Below, piece by piece: positions 26,596 to 35,456 of a DNA stretch of 64,000 bases. Position 1 is the first letter of the stretch. Every line of letters starts with the position of its first letter. The position numbers and the translations under genes are program-made. The DNA is from Hymenobacter sp. HSC-4F20 (lineage in GTDB: Bacteria; Bacteroidota; Bacteroidia; Cytophagales; Hymenobacteraceae): positions 310,001 to 374,000 of the forward strand of contig NZ_JAHZTD010000003.1 in the NCBI RefSeq assembly GCF_019599275.1, given 5' to 3'. The notes under the pieces were generated by a model, which saw only the letters and a program-made list of their open reading frames with translations, was not told the origin of the DNA and did no database searches.

Positions 26596-27135
26596 CTAGT
26601 GCGCAGTGTTCAGCAGTTCCCGCAACAGCGCATGTCCTTCGGGCCACAGCCCCAAACCGGATGCAGAGTTGATATGGCCTAGCGCTCCTACGTTCACCAG
26701 CCGGCTGCCCCAGGCCTTGGCAAACTGCTGGGCCCGCGCCAACGTGGCGTACTCATCGTTGGTGCTGGCTACCACCGTGCTAGGAAACGGCAGACGCGTA
26801 AGCGGCATCGGAGCAAAGTTTGCTACTTCTGGCGGCAAGTCGGGCCGGTCTACGTCGGCGGGAGCAACCAGCAGGGCACCTGTTATGCGGGGTGAGGTGG
26901 AGCCGGCCCAATGCGCAATGGTCGCACAAGCCAGGCTATGCCCAACCAGCACCACCTCGGGGCCGGCAGCCGCTATAGCCGCATCAAGTGCGGCTACCCA
27001 TTCGGAGAGAATGGGTTGGTCCCAGTTGCGCTGCTCTACGCGCCGGTAGCCGTAGTGCTGTTCCCAGCGGGTTTGCCAGTGGTCAGGGCCGGAGCTGCCT
27101 AGGCCCGGTACGATAAAGATGGTCGGTTGCTGCAT
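26596..27135 (-). CDS. RBBP9/YdeN-family serine hydrolase (alpha/beta hydrolase)
   Basis: A 179-residue small alpha/beta hydrolase. The family start IFIVPGLGSSGPDHWQTRW is followed by the nucleophile elbow GHSLA with Ser67. The acid is probably in VVASTNDEYATLARA, and the catalytic histidine is in GHINSASGLG. This order and size match the RBBP9/YdeN group, whose natural substrates are unknown. ATG 27135 (MQQPTIF) was preferred to GTG 27141. It is divergent from the first Uma2 gene with only 44 bp between starts, so the two promoters must overlap or sit very close. Confidence 0.88.
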   Translation of the reverse strand: MQQPTIFIVPGLGSSGPDHWQTRWEQHYGYRRVEQRNWDQPILSEWVAALDAAIAAAGPEVVLVGHSLACATIAHWAGSTSPRITGALLVAPADVDRPDLPPEVANFAPMPLTRLPFPSTVVASTNDEYATLARAQQFAKAWGSRLVNVGALGHINSASGLGLWPEGHALLRELLNTAH

Positions 27136-27179
27136 GAGCACGAAAGTAGCGCCTGCGCGTATCTTTACTACCCTACGAA

Positions 27180-27788
27180 ATGCCCGCTGCCATGCCCCCC
27201 ATCACCAGCCTTTCCCAGCTCGACCTCACCAAAACCTACACCTACGCCGACTACCTCACCTGGCAGCTCACGGATTTTGTGGAGCTGGTGAAGGGCAAAG
27301 TCCGCCGCATGAGCCCCGCCCCGCGCCGGGTGCACCAGAAGATTTCCGGCTATTTCTTCGGCTCCGTGTACGCCCACTTGCTCCAACGCTCTTGCGAGGT
27401 ATATCACGCGCCCTTCGACGTGCGCCTGACTACCACCGGCCCCAACGGCGATGCCCAGATTACTACCGTCGTGCAGCCCGATATTTGCGTGATCTGCGAC
27501 CCGGAAAAGCTGGACGACAAAGGCTGCCTCGGCGCTCCTGACTGGATTATCGAAATCCTCTCGCCCAGCACGGCCGCTTACGACACCCGCGAGAAGTTTG
27601 AGCTCTACGAGGAAAGCGGCGTAACCGAGTACTGGATTGTGTTTCCCGGCGAGAAAACCGTGGCTACCTACGTACTGGAAAACGGCCGGTACCAGTCGCG
27701 CGGCGCTTACTTCGAGCCGGGGCCCCTACCCGTGCACACGCTGCCAGGGTTGGAGCTACAGTGGGAAGGCGTGTTTGCGGGGGTGTAA
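27180..27788 (+). CDS. Uma2-family (DUF820) PD-(D/E)XK endonuclease-like protein, copy 1
   Basis: A 202-residue protein of the Uma2 family, which has a restriction-endonuclease-like fold. Motifs present are the opening TYADYLTWQL, VKGKVRRMSPAP, VVQPDICVICDPEKLDDKG with the catalytic Asp, PDWIIEILSPST with the second acid, and TREKFELYEESGVTEYWIV with the active-site lysine. The catalytic set looks intact. The cellular role is unknown; the family is abundant in Cyanobacteria and Hymenobacter. An internal ATG at 27192 is the start matching copy 2. It forms a tandem pair with the next gene, 34 bp away. Confidence 0.88.
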   Translation: MPAAMPPITSLSQLDLTKTYTYADYLTWQLTDFVELVKGKVRRMSPAPRRVHQKISGYFFGSVYAHLLQRSCEVYHAPFDVRLTTTGPNGDAQITTVVQPDICVICDPEKLDDKGCLGAPDWIIEILSPSTAAYDTREKFELYEESGVTEYWIVFPGEKTVATYVLENGRYQSRGAYFEPGPLPVHTLPGLELQWEGVFAGV

Positions 27789-27822
27789 GCCTACTTTCTA
27801 CTTTACGAAACATACTACCGCC

Positions 27823-28419
27823 ATGCCCCCCATCACCAGCCTCTCCCAACTCGACCTCAGTAAAAGCTACACCTACGCCGACTACCTGACTTGGCAGCTC
27901 ACGGAGTGGGTAGAACTCATCCGGGGCAAAGTGCGTCCCATGAGCCCAGCCCCGCGGGTGGTGCATCAGCGTATTTCGAGCCGTTTCATGGGAATGATTT
28001 ACATGCATCTGGCCCACCGCTCCTGCGAGGTTTTTCACGCGCCCTTCGATGTGCGCCTGACCACCGCCAGCCCCAACGGCGACGCGCACATCACCACCGT
28101 TGTGCAGCCCGACATCTGCGTAGTGTGCGACCCAAGTAAACTGGACGATAAAGGCTGCGTAGGCACCCCCGACTGGATTATTGAAATCCTGAGCCCCGGC
28201 AACCTCGCCCGCGACACCAAGGAGAAGTTCGACCTTTACGAGGAAAATGAGGTAGGCGAATACTGGATTGTCTCGCCCGGCGAGAAGAGCGTGACGGTGT
28301 ACGTGCTCCAGGACGGCCGCTACCACGTGCGCGGCGAGTATTATACACCCGGCCTCATTCCGGTTCATACGCTGCCGGAGTGCGGCATTGAGTGGGCAGA
28401 AGTGTTTGAGGGGGTATAG
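27823..28419 (+). CDS. Uma2-family (DUF820) PD-(D/E)XK endonuclease-like protein, copy 2
   Basis: A 198-residue paralogue of the preceding gene. The same motifs are intact: TYADYLTWQL, IRGKVRPMSPAPR, QPDICVVCDPSKLDDKGC, PDWIIEILSPGN and TKEKFDLYEENEVGEYWIV. The first 80 nt of the two genes differ at only about ten positions, so the duplication is fairly recent or is kept similar by gene conversion. ATG 27823 (MPPITSLSQLD) was chosen because the frame further upstream overlaps copy 1. It ends 4 nt before the stop of the convergent AT-rich gene. Confidence 0.88.
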   Translation: MPPITSLSQLDLSKSYTYADYLTWQLTEWVELIRGKVRPMSPAPRVVHQRISSRFMGMIYMHLAHRSCEVFHAPFDVRLTTASPNGDAHITTVVQPDICVVCDPSKLDDKGCVGTPDWIIEILSPGNLARDTKEKFDLYEENEVGEYWIVSPGEKSVTVYVLQDGRYHVRGEYYTPGLIPVHTLPECGIEWAEVFEGV

Positions 28420-28423
28420 TATT

Positions 28424-29149
28424 TTATTTTGTCGCTACGGACTTTTTAATCAAGTCAGCCCACTCCCATTGTTTGCGCTTCCATGTATAGCGAAGGTGCC
28501 TAGGTTCGCCTGAACTAGTAAACTCCTCCTGCCTGACTTGAAACTTCACCGTTTTATTACCTAAGTAAAATTGAATATGTGTCACATCATCGTGTATAGA
28601 TGTTGGAGGCAGAAATTTTATATTTTTTGGATGGGTACGGTTATAGGCCTCAAAATCCTGGAAGAATTTCTCTCCAGCTTGGAAGTGGGTTTTATTCTGA
28701 AAATAAAAATTGATTACAGATGGCCTCCCTGTCGCTACAGGCTGATTTTGGCAGCAATCAAGATTTTTAGACAGCGTTTTGCCTTTGTCACGCCAGAATA
28801 AATAAACAACCTGCTCTTCCTCTGAACATAGGCAGCTTTTCTTTGGCTTGCCTAGCTCATCCAGCGCAGGCAGATACTCACAGCCTACACAACCACTCTG
28901 ATAAAACAGGACTGTATCAACTCCCGATTTCTTCAATCGGCTGGTAAGAATCTTATGCAGATTCCACATTCTGTTATGCTGAGGAATGTTTTTCGTCAGA
29001 TAATTTTTGGTAATTGAATCTAGCACTTCGATATAACCCGGCTGCTTCGCAATGTTATGTGAAGGCAAATTCACTGCTTCAAGACGAAAGCCAGACAATA
29101 ACACACATCCTATTAAAGCCAGTGTGAGTAGCAAGTTGCGTTGCCTCAT
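28424..29149 (-). CDS. AT-rich orphan, probable exported cysteine-containing protein
   Basis: A 241-residue protein that I do not recognise. The N-terminus (MRQRNLLLTLALIGCVLLSG) is a signal peptide or membrane anchor. Cysteines are clustered: SGCVGCEYL near residue 87 (Cys-x2-Cys, following a VLFYQSG strand), then SCLCSEE and LDCCQN. The strand-plus-CxxC arrangement is faintly thioredoxin-like, but no CGPC-type site is present. GC content is low for this genome (19 of 60 bases in 28561-28620), and codon use differs from the neighbours, suggesting transfer. It converges on Uma2 copy 2 with a 4-nt gap and is divergent from the macroglobulin gene. Confidence 0.7.
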   Translation of the reverse strand: MRQRNLLLTLALIGCVLLSGFRLEAVNLPSHNIAKQPGYIEVLDSITKNYLTKNIPQHNRMWNLHKILTSRLKKSGVDTVLFYQSGCVGCEYLPALDELGKPKKSCLCSEEEQVVYLFWRDKGKTLSKNLDCCQNQPVATGRPSVINFYFQNKTHFQAGEKFFQDFEAYNRTHPKNIKFLPPTSIHDDVTHIQFYLGNKTVKFQVRQEEFTSSGEPRHLRYTWKRKQWEWADLIKKSVATK

Positions 29150-29257
29150 GATAATTCAGGTAATATTCTCAATAAGCTGATAGCGAATCTATACATAACA
29201 TAGCAAAAACGCCGTTTTTCTATACCTTCCGGCGTCCTTTCTACCTCCTTCCTATCC

Positions 29258-32200
29258 ATGCTTTCCCGCACCCTTTCTCGCCTGCCGCTGCTGGTGCTGC
29301 TGGCTTTGCTATGTGCTTGCTCTAAGTCGGGCTCTGATGCCACTTCGGACCCCAACGGCGAGGAAATTGACCCGTACCAGAATCTGGTGTTTCAGTTTGC
29401 GGATGCCGTAGCCAGCCCCGAGCAGCAGGACCGGTGGGATACGGTGCAGGTAGTAACGTTCGAGCCGGCCATGCGCGGCAAGTTCAAGTGGACATCGGAT
29501 AGAGAACTGATTTTCTCTCCCAGCACCCCCTTTAAGCCCAGCACCGCCTTCACGGCCACGCTACGCAAAGAGGCCCTGCCGGAAGGCAAGCAGGGCGTGG
29601 AGCTACCCGAGAACCGCCAGAAATTTCACACGCCCTACCTGCAGCTGCAGGAGCCGCAGGCGTTCTGGGGCCGCTCGGAGCGGGCGGCGGGCACGGCCGA
29701 AATGCGGGTGGAGCTACCCTTCAACTACAGCGTAAAGCCCGCCGATGTGAAGCCCCTGCTGCGCGTAACCCAGGACGGGCAGCCCGTGGCCTTCGAGGTA
29801 AGCGGGGAGCCGGGTCAGGTGGTGCGCGTGAGCCTGAACCAACAGGTGCGCCCGGGTAGCCCGCTCACGGTGGCACTGGCTCAGGGACTGCGCGCCCAGG
29901 GCAGCGACCAGGCATCTACCGCCGACTACGAAAAGCAAGTGCAGGTGCCCGACCCGGAGGCGCTGGAGGTGCGCTCCATCACCGGCACTCTGCAGTCAGC
30001 TGACCCGGTCATCACCATCCTGACCAACCAGCCGGTAACCACGGGCGATTTGCAAAATGCTCTGTCGGTGTCGCCGCAGGTGGCCTACGAGGTGGAGGAG
30101 TTGGAAAGCGGCTTCCGCCTTAAGGGCGGTTTCGAGGTAGGCAAAAGCTACCAGGTGAGCTTGCGCCAGGGGCTGCGCGGCAGCTTAGGCGGCCATCTGG
30201 GCGAGGATTTCACCCAGACGGTGAGCTTCTCCGATGAGCGCCCGACCATCAGCTTTGCCAGCGCCGAGAAGGCCATGTACCTCGATGCGTTGGGCTCCCG
30301 CAACCTGGGCGTGCGCATCAATGAGGTAGGCCAGGTGAAGGTGACCATTGCCAAAGTCTACGCCAACAACATTCAGCAGCTGTTGCGCGGCGGTACCCAG
30401 TACGGCTACCCCGGCTACGAGGGCGAAGAATCGGAAGGCGAAGAGGAACAGGACGAAAACGGCGAATACGTGGACCGCTCCTACCAGTACTACGACGTGG
30501 AGAACCTGGGCAACGTACTCACGGAGCGCACCTACACGGTGTCGGGGCTGCCGAAGGCGCAGGGGCTGCGGCTGCTGAATCTGAACCTCAAGGACCTGGA
30601 GTTTTCCGGCGGCCTGAAGGGCCTCTACATTATCAAAGTGCAGGATACGGAGCGCCAGTGGCTGCAGGTGAGCAAGCTGGTGGCCGTGTCGGATATCGGG
30701 CTGATTGTAAAGCAGGGCAAGGCCGGTAGTACGCTGGTATTTGCCAACTCCATCCGCAATGCCAAAGCCCTGAGCGGGGTGGAAATGCGCTTTATCAGCA
30801 CCAACAACCAGGTAATGGGCACCGGCCTGACCAACGGTGAGGGGGTAGCGAAATTCGATAGCACCGCCCAGAACGGCCGCTTCCGGCTGGGCATGGTGAT
30901 GGCCCAGCAGGGCAACGACTTCACTTTCCTCGACCTGAGCCGCAGCCGCGTAGAAACCTCCCGCTTCGAGGTGGGTGGCCTACAAAGCAACGCCGCCCGC
31001 TACCAAGCCTTCCTCTACGGCGACCGGGACCTGTACCGCCCCGGCGATACCATCCAGACCAACACCGTCATCCGGACCGAAGATTGGCAGGCGCCGCCTA
31101 AAGGCCTCCCGGTAAAAATCCGGTTGCTGCTGCCTACCGGCAAGGAGTACGCCAGCCTACAGAAAACCCTGAACGCGGCCGGCTCCTTCGAGGCGCGCTT
31201 CCTGCTACCCCCCGCCGTGATGACGGGCCTCTACACGATGGAAGTGCTGACCGGTAACGATGTGCTGCTGACTTCGCGCCAGATTTCGGTGGAGGAATTC
31301 ATCCCGGACCGTATGAAGGTGACGGTAAAAACCGACCGCACGGTGGTGAAGCCCGGCCAGGCTGTTTCCGCCCAGATTACGGCCCAAAACCTGTTTGGTC
31401 CGCCCGCCGCCGACCGCAAGTTTGAGGTAGAGTTTTCGCTTAAGGAAAAAGCCTTCAACCCTAAAGGCTTTGAGCAGTACACCTTCGCTATCAACAGCGG
31501 CGAGCGGCGGCGTGGCTCCTACGGCGACCAGGAATCTACCCCACTCTCTGACCGGTTCGAGAAGACTACCCGCGAAGGCACCACCGATGCTGCTGGCCGT
31601 GGCACCGCTACCTACGAGGTACCCGACTACACCGACTTAGGAACCCTGGAAGGCGCGGCTTTCACCACCGTATTCGACGAAACTGGCCGCCCCGTGAACC
31701 GCCTGGCTACCTTCGAGGTGCAAACCCAGTCGGTGCTGTTCGGGGTCAAGAGCCCCGATGAGTTGGTGAGCACCGGCAAGCCCCTGGCCGTGCAGCTGGT
31801 GGCCCTTACCCCAGCCGGCAAGCCCGCCCAGGCGCAGGCCCAGGTACGCATTGTGCGCCTGCTCTGGGAAACGGTGATTGAGCGCCAGGGGGGCCGCTAC
31901 ATCTACAACTCGCAGAAGCGGGAGCAGGTAGTGCTCAACCGCACCATTCCGGTGTATGGCGGTAGTAACGCCGAGGCCAACCTCGGCTTCTCGCCCACTT
32001 ACTCCGGCGAGTACGAAATCCGGGTTTCCCGGCCCGGAGCCGTTACCTACGTAGCTCGGCGCGTGTACGCCTACGGCTACGGCGACACCCAGAGCAACTC
32101 CTTCGAGGTGAACAACGAGGGCGAGGTAACCATTGAGGCCGACAAGGCCAAATACGAGCCCGGCGACGTGGCCCACCTGCTGCTGAAAACGCCCTTCCCC

Positions 32201-34819
32201 GGCCGCGTGCTCGTGACCGTGGAGCGCAACCGCGTGCTCGACCACTTCTACGTAAACACCGATGAGAAATCGGCCAAGGTGGACGTACCGATTCGCGCGG
32301 GCCATGTGCCCAACGTGTACGTAACGGCCACTGCCATCCGCGAAATCAAGGACAACCGCCTACCCCTCACGGTGGCCCGCGGCTTTGTGCCGCTCACGGT
32401 AGAAAAGCCCGGCGCCAAGCTGCAAGTGGCCATTAAAGCGCCCGCGCAAAGCCGCTCCCAAACTGCTCAGACCATTGAAGTTACCACCGCCCCTGGCGCC
32501 CAGGTGACGCTGGCTATGGTGGACGAGGGCATCCTGCAGATGAAGGACTACCGCACGCCCGACCCCTACGGCTACTTCTACCAGAAGCGCGCCCTGGAAG
32601 TACAAGCCTACGATGTCTACCCCTTCCTGCTGCCCGAACTCGGGACCAGCAGCACCGGCGGCGACGGCTACGACCTCTCGCGCCGCACCACGCCCGTGCC
32701 CAACCGCCGCGTAAAGCTGCTCGCTAAATGGAGCGGCGTGCTCACCGCCGATGCCAGCGGCAAAGTGCGCTACAAGCTGCAAGTGCCCCAGTTCAGCGGG
32801 GCCGTGCGCATCATGGCCGTGGCCTACAAGAACGACGCCTTCGGTTCCGCCGAGCACACCATGCGCGTCGCCGACCCAGTAGTCATCAGCACTGCCCTCT
32901 CCCGCTTCCTCAGCCCCGGCGACACCATTGACGTGCCCGTAACGCTGACGAACACGACAGGGAAGCCTATGAATGCTGTTATTACCCTGAAATACAATTC
33001 ACTCTTAAAAATACCTAAGCAAAAATCTATCTATAGAACTGATAAGGTAAGTGGAGAGGTATCGGTATTAACACCAATTCTCAACGATATAACTGAAACT
33101 CTAAAGCCTAATTCGGAAGCTCGAGTGCAGTTTCATATTGAAGCGAGTGGCCTAGGAGTAGGTTTAGTAACCGTTTCTGTAAAAACTAACGGTACTAATG
33201 AAACCTTCACCGAAACCATCGAACTACCCATCCGCCCTGCTTCGCCGCTGCAGAAGCGCACGGGGGCGGGTGTGGTAGCGGGCGGCGCGGCTCAGCAGTT
33301 GAATCTGCGGACCGACTTTCTGCCCTCGTCGTTGCGGAGCCAGCTGGTGGTGAGCCGCTCGCCGATGACGGAGTTTGCCAAGGACCTGCGCTACCTGCTG
33401 CAATACCCCTATGGCTGCCTGGAGCAAACTGTGTCGGCCGCTTTCCCGCAGCTGTACTACGGTGATTTGGCCGCCACGCTAGGCCAGAAAACCGGCAAGC
33501 CTGGCAAAGCAGGCCTATTCAACCCCAACTACCACGTGCAGGAAGCCATCCGGAAGGTGGAAGCCCAGCAGATGTACAACGGCTCCCTCAGCTACTGGCC
33601 CGGCGGCGACTACGACAACTGGTGGTCCACCACCTACGCCGCCCACTTCCTGCTGGAAGCCCAGCAAGCCGGCTTCGAGGTGAACAAGAATGTACTCGAT
33701 AGAGTACTGCGCTACCTGCAAGCCCGGGTGCGCAAGCGCGAAACCGACACCTACAATATCATCCAGACCGGTGGCGTGATTCAGCCCGTGACGCTGGCCA
33801 AAAAGGAAGTGGCCTACTCCCTCTACGTGCTGGCCCTGGCCGGCCGCCCCGATGCTGTGGGCCTGAACTACTACAAAGCCAACCGTCCCCAGCTCGCCGA
33901 AGATTCGCGCTACCTGCTGGCAGCGGCCTTCGCCCTGAGCGGCAACCAGCGCGGCTACCAAAGCACGGTGCCCACCCGCTTCGGCGCATCGCCCAGCATT
34001 GCCGGCCGCCAGCTCGACGGGGCCTTCTCCTCCCCCATCCGCGACGAAGCCCTGGTGCTTAATGCCCTGCTCGCCGCCGACCCCGCCAACCCGCAGGTAA
34101 ATACCCTGGCCCGTCAGCTCAGCCGCCAGGTAAAGCAAGCCTACTGGCTCAATACGCAGGAACGGTCATTTGCCTTACTAGCACTGGGTAAGCTGGCGAA
34201 GAAGAATGCCGGCAGCACGGTAGTAGCCAGCCTGCTGGCCGATGGCAAGGCCATTGGCAACTTCTCGGGCAAAGACCTCACGGTAAGCAACGTGGCTAAC
34301 CGCCAGCTGCAGCTGCGCACCAGCGGCAAAGGCAGCCTTTACTACTTCTGGGAAACGGAAGGCATTTCGCCCACCGGCCAGGTGCGCGAGGAAGACGCCT
34401 ACCTGCAAGTGCGCCGCCAGTTCCTGGACCGCAACGGCGCGCCCGTGGGCAGCACTAGCTTCAAGCAAAATGACCTGGTAGTTGTCAAAATCACCATCCA
34501 GTCAGCTGAAACCGCGGGTGAAGTCAAGAACGTGGCCATTACGGACCTACTGCCCGCCGGCTTGGAAATCGAGAACCCACGCATTGGGGCCGTCCGCGAC
34601 CTGACCTGGGCCAAAGACGCCGCCCAACCCGACTACCTCGACGTGCGCGACGACCGGATTAACCTGTTTACTACCGCTACGCCCACGGCCAAGTCGTTCT
34701 ACTACCTCTGCCGCGCTGTGAGCAAAGGCACCTTCAAGCTCGGTCCCGTCAGCGCCGATGCCATGTACAACGCCGAATATCACAGCTACGCCGGCAGCGG
34801 CGTGGTGCGGGTGCGGTAA
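29258..34819 (+). CDS. Alpha-2-macroglobulin family lipoprotein with thioester
   Basis: An 1853-residue bacterial alpha-2-macroglobulin (YfhM/ECAM-like). The signal peptide ends in the lipobox LLCAC, so the protein is anchored in the envelope. Successive macroglobulin domains fill residues 40-1150. The bait and helix region includes LAMVDEGILQMKDY, and the A2M segment has KVRYKLQVPQFSGAVRIMAV. The thioester motif GCLEQ carries Cys1387, followed by the alpha-helical thioester domain and receptor-like C-terminus. Family role: trapping of foreign proteases in the periplasm, paired with PBP1C, whose gene lies 1.5 kb downstream. Codons at about 32970-33210 (residues 1240-1318) are anomalously AT-rich (see findings). 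Confidence 0.95.
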   Translation: MLSRTLSRLPLLVLLALLCACSKSGSDATSDPNGEEIDPYQNLVFQFADAVASPEQQDRWDTVQVVTFEPAMRGKFKWTSDRELIFSPSTPFKPSTAFTATLRKEALPEGKQGVELPENRQKFHTPYLQLQEPQAFWGRSERAAGTAEMRVELPFNYSVKPADVKPLLRVTQDGQPVAFEVSGEPGQVVRVSLNQQVRPGSPLTVALAQGLRAQGSDQASTADYEKQVQVPDPEALEVRSITGTLQSADPVITILTNQPVTTGDLQNALSVSPQVAYEVEELESGFRLKGGFEVGKSYQVSLRQGLRGSLGGHLGEDFTQTVSFSDERPTISFASAEKAMYLDALGSRNLGVRINEVGQVKVTIAKVYANNIQQLLRGGTQYGYPGYEGEESEGEEEQDENGEYVDRSYQYYDVENLGNVLTERTYTVSGLPKAQGLRLLNLNLKDLEFSGGLKGLYIIKVQDTERQWLQVSKLVAVSDIGLIVKQGKAGSTLVFANSIRNAKALSGVEMRFISTNNQVMGTGLTNGEGVAKFDSTAQNGRFRLGMVMAQQGNDFTFLDLSRSRVETSRFEVGGLQSNAARYQAFLYGDRDLYRPGDTIQTNTVIRTEDWQAPPKGLPVKIRLLLPTGKEYASLQKTLNAAGSFEARFLLPPAVMTGLYTMEVLTGNDVLLTSRQISVEEFIPDRMKVTVKTDRTVVKPGQAVSAQITAQNLFGPPAADRKFEVEFSLKEKAFNPKGFEQYTFAINSGERRRGSYGDQESTPLSDRFEKTTREGTTDAAGRGTATYEVPDYTDLGTLEGAAFTTVFDETGRPVNRLATFEVQTQSVLFGVKSPDELVSTGKPLAVQLVALTPAGKPAQAQAQVRIVRLLWETVIERQGGRYIYNSQKREQVVLNRTIPVYGGSNAEANLGFSPTYSGEYEIRVSRPGAVTYVARRVYAYGYGDTQSNSFEVNNEGEVTIEADKAKYEPGDVAHLLLKTPFPGRVLVTVERNRVLDHFYVNTDEKSAKVDVPIRAGHVPNVYVTATAIREIKDNRLPLTVARGFVPLTVEKPGAKLQVAIKAPAQSRSQTAQTIEVTTAPGAQVTLAMVDEGILQMKDYRTPDPYGYFYQKRALEVQAYDVYPFLLPELGTSSTGGDGYDLSRRTTPVPNRRVKLLAKWSGVLTADASGKVRYKLQVPQFSGAVRIMAVAYKNDAFGSAEHTMRVADPVVISTALSRFLSPGDTIDVPVTLTNTTGKPMNAVITLKYNSLLKIPKQKSIYRTDKVSGEVSVLTPILNDITETLKPNSEARVQFHIEASGLGVGLVTVSVKTNGTNETFTETIELPIRPASPLQKRTGAGVVAGGAAQQLNLRTDFLPSSLRSQLVVSRSPMTEFAKDLRYLLQYPYGCLEQTVSAAFPQLYYGDLAATLGQKTGKPGKAGLFNPNYHVQEAIRKVEAQQMYNGSLSYWPGGDYDNWWSTTYAAHFLLEAQQAGFEVNKNVLDRVLRYLQARVRKRETDTYNIIQTGGVIQPVTLAKKEVAYSLYVLALAGRPDAVGLNYYKANRPQLAEDSRYLLAAAFALSGNQRGYQSTVPTRFGASPSIAGRQLDGAFSSPIRDEALVLNALLAADPANPQVNTLARQLSRQVKQAYWLNTQERSFALLALGKLAKKNAGSTVVASLLADGKAIGNFSGKDLTVSNVANRQLQLRTSGKGSLYYFWETEGISPTGQVREEDAYLQVRRQFLDRNGAPVGSTSFKQNDLVVVKITIQSAETAGEVKNVAITDLLPAGLEIENPRIGAVRDLTWAKDAAQPDYLDVRDDRINLFTTATPTAKSFYYLCRAVSKGTFKLGPVSADAMYNAEYHSYAGSGVVRVR

Positions 34820-34854
34820 TATTTAATTCGGCCAACCATTTATATTTCAAACTA

Positions 34855-35334
34855 ATGGCTTGGGACAATATCCTTTTCTACTTCATTGTTTTATTGCTCG
34901 CACTGCCGGTGGCTATATCAGTGTATGCAGCTGTGCGGACAATAATTAGCCGGTTCTGGCCGATGCAACAGCACTCTACTGGAGTTTCCATTGGCATAGC
35001 GGCTGTAACTACGCCTTTCTTGTGCGTGGCTGGATTTCAACTCGCGCTGTATTTCTACTTCTACTATCCTCACCGCGACTTTGACCCAAATAGATGGGCA
35101 TCTACTTTGCCTAAGCGCTACGAGATGGTCGAAGACCTCCAAGCATCACACCAACTTGATGGTCTTACGGAGGCAGAAGTTATTAAGCTATTAGGCAAGC
35201 CGGACTATCAATTTGAAAATGGTTGGGAATACTATATAGGCATGTTTCCTAAAGCAGTTCCTATTGATGGCGACGCGTTGTCTATACAATTCAGCAATGG
35301 TAAAGTGGTGCGCTACAGGATACACGAAATGTAA
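34855..35334 (+). CDS. Membrane protein with C-terminal BamE/SmpA-like domain
   Basis: A 159-residue protein. Two transmembrane helices (about residues 6-28 and 44-68) precede a small alpha/beta domain. The segment LDGLTEAEVIKLLGKPDY followed by WEYYIG and SIQFSNGKVVRYRIHE matches the SmpA/OmlA (BamE) pattern. BamE domains act as protein-interaction modules in the envelope, but this protein has a membrane anchor instead of a lipobox and is not BamE itself. Composition is AT-richer than the flanking genes. It starts 35 nt after the macroglobulin stop and may be co-transcribed. A specific function cannot be assigned. Confidence 0.7.
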   Translation: MAWDNILFYFIVLLLALPVAISVYAAVRTIISRFWPMQQHSTGVSIGIAAVTTPFLCVAGFQLALYFYFYYPHRDFDPNRWASTLPKRYEMVEDLQASHQLDGLTEAEVIKLLGKPDYQFENGWEYYIGMFPKAVPIDGDALSIQFSNGKVVRYRIHEM

Positions 35335-35456
35335 CCCGCGAATAGCAGTCCGAGACTTATTAAGCAGCTCAACTGCAGCCTTTCCACCCAGCACGCGTAC
35401 ACTTCTAACCGCTTTTCACGCAGCCGGCACTTGGTAAGTAGCCGGCTGCGCTGCTG

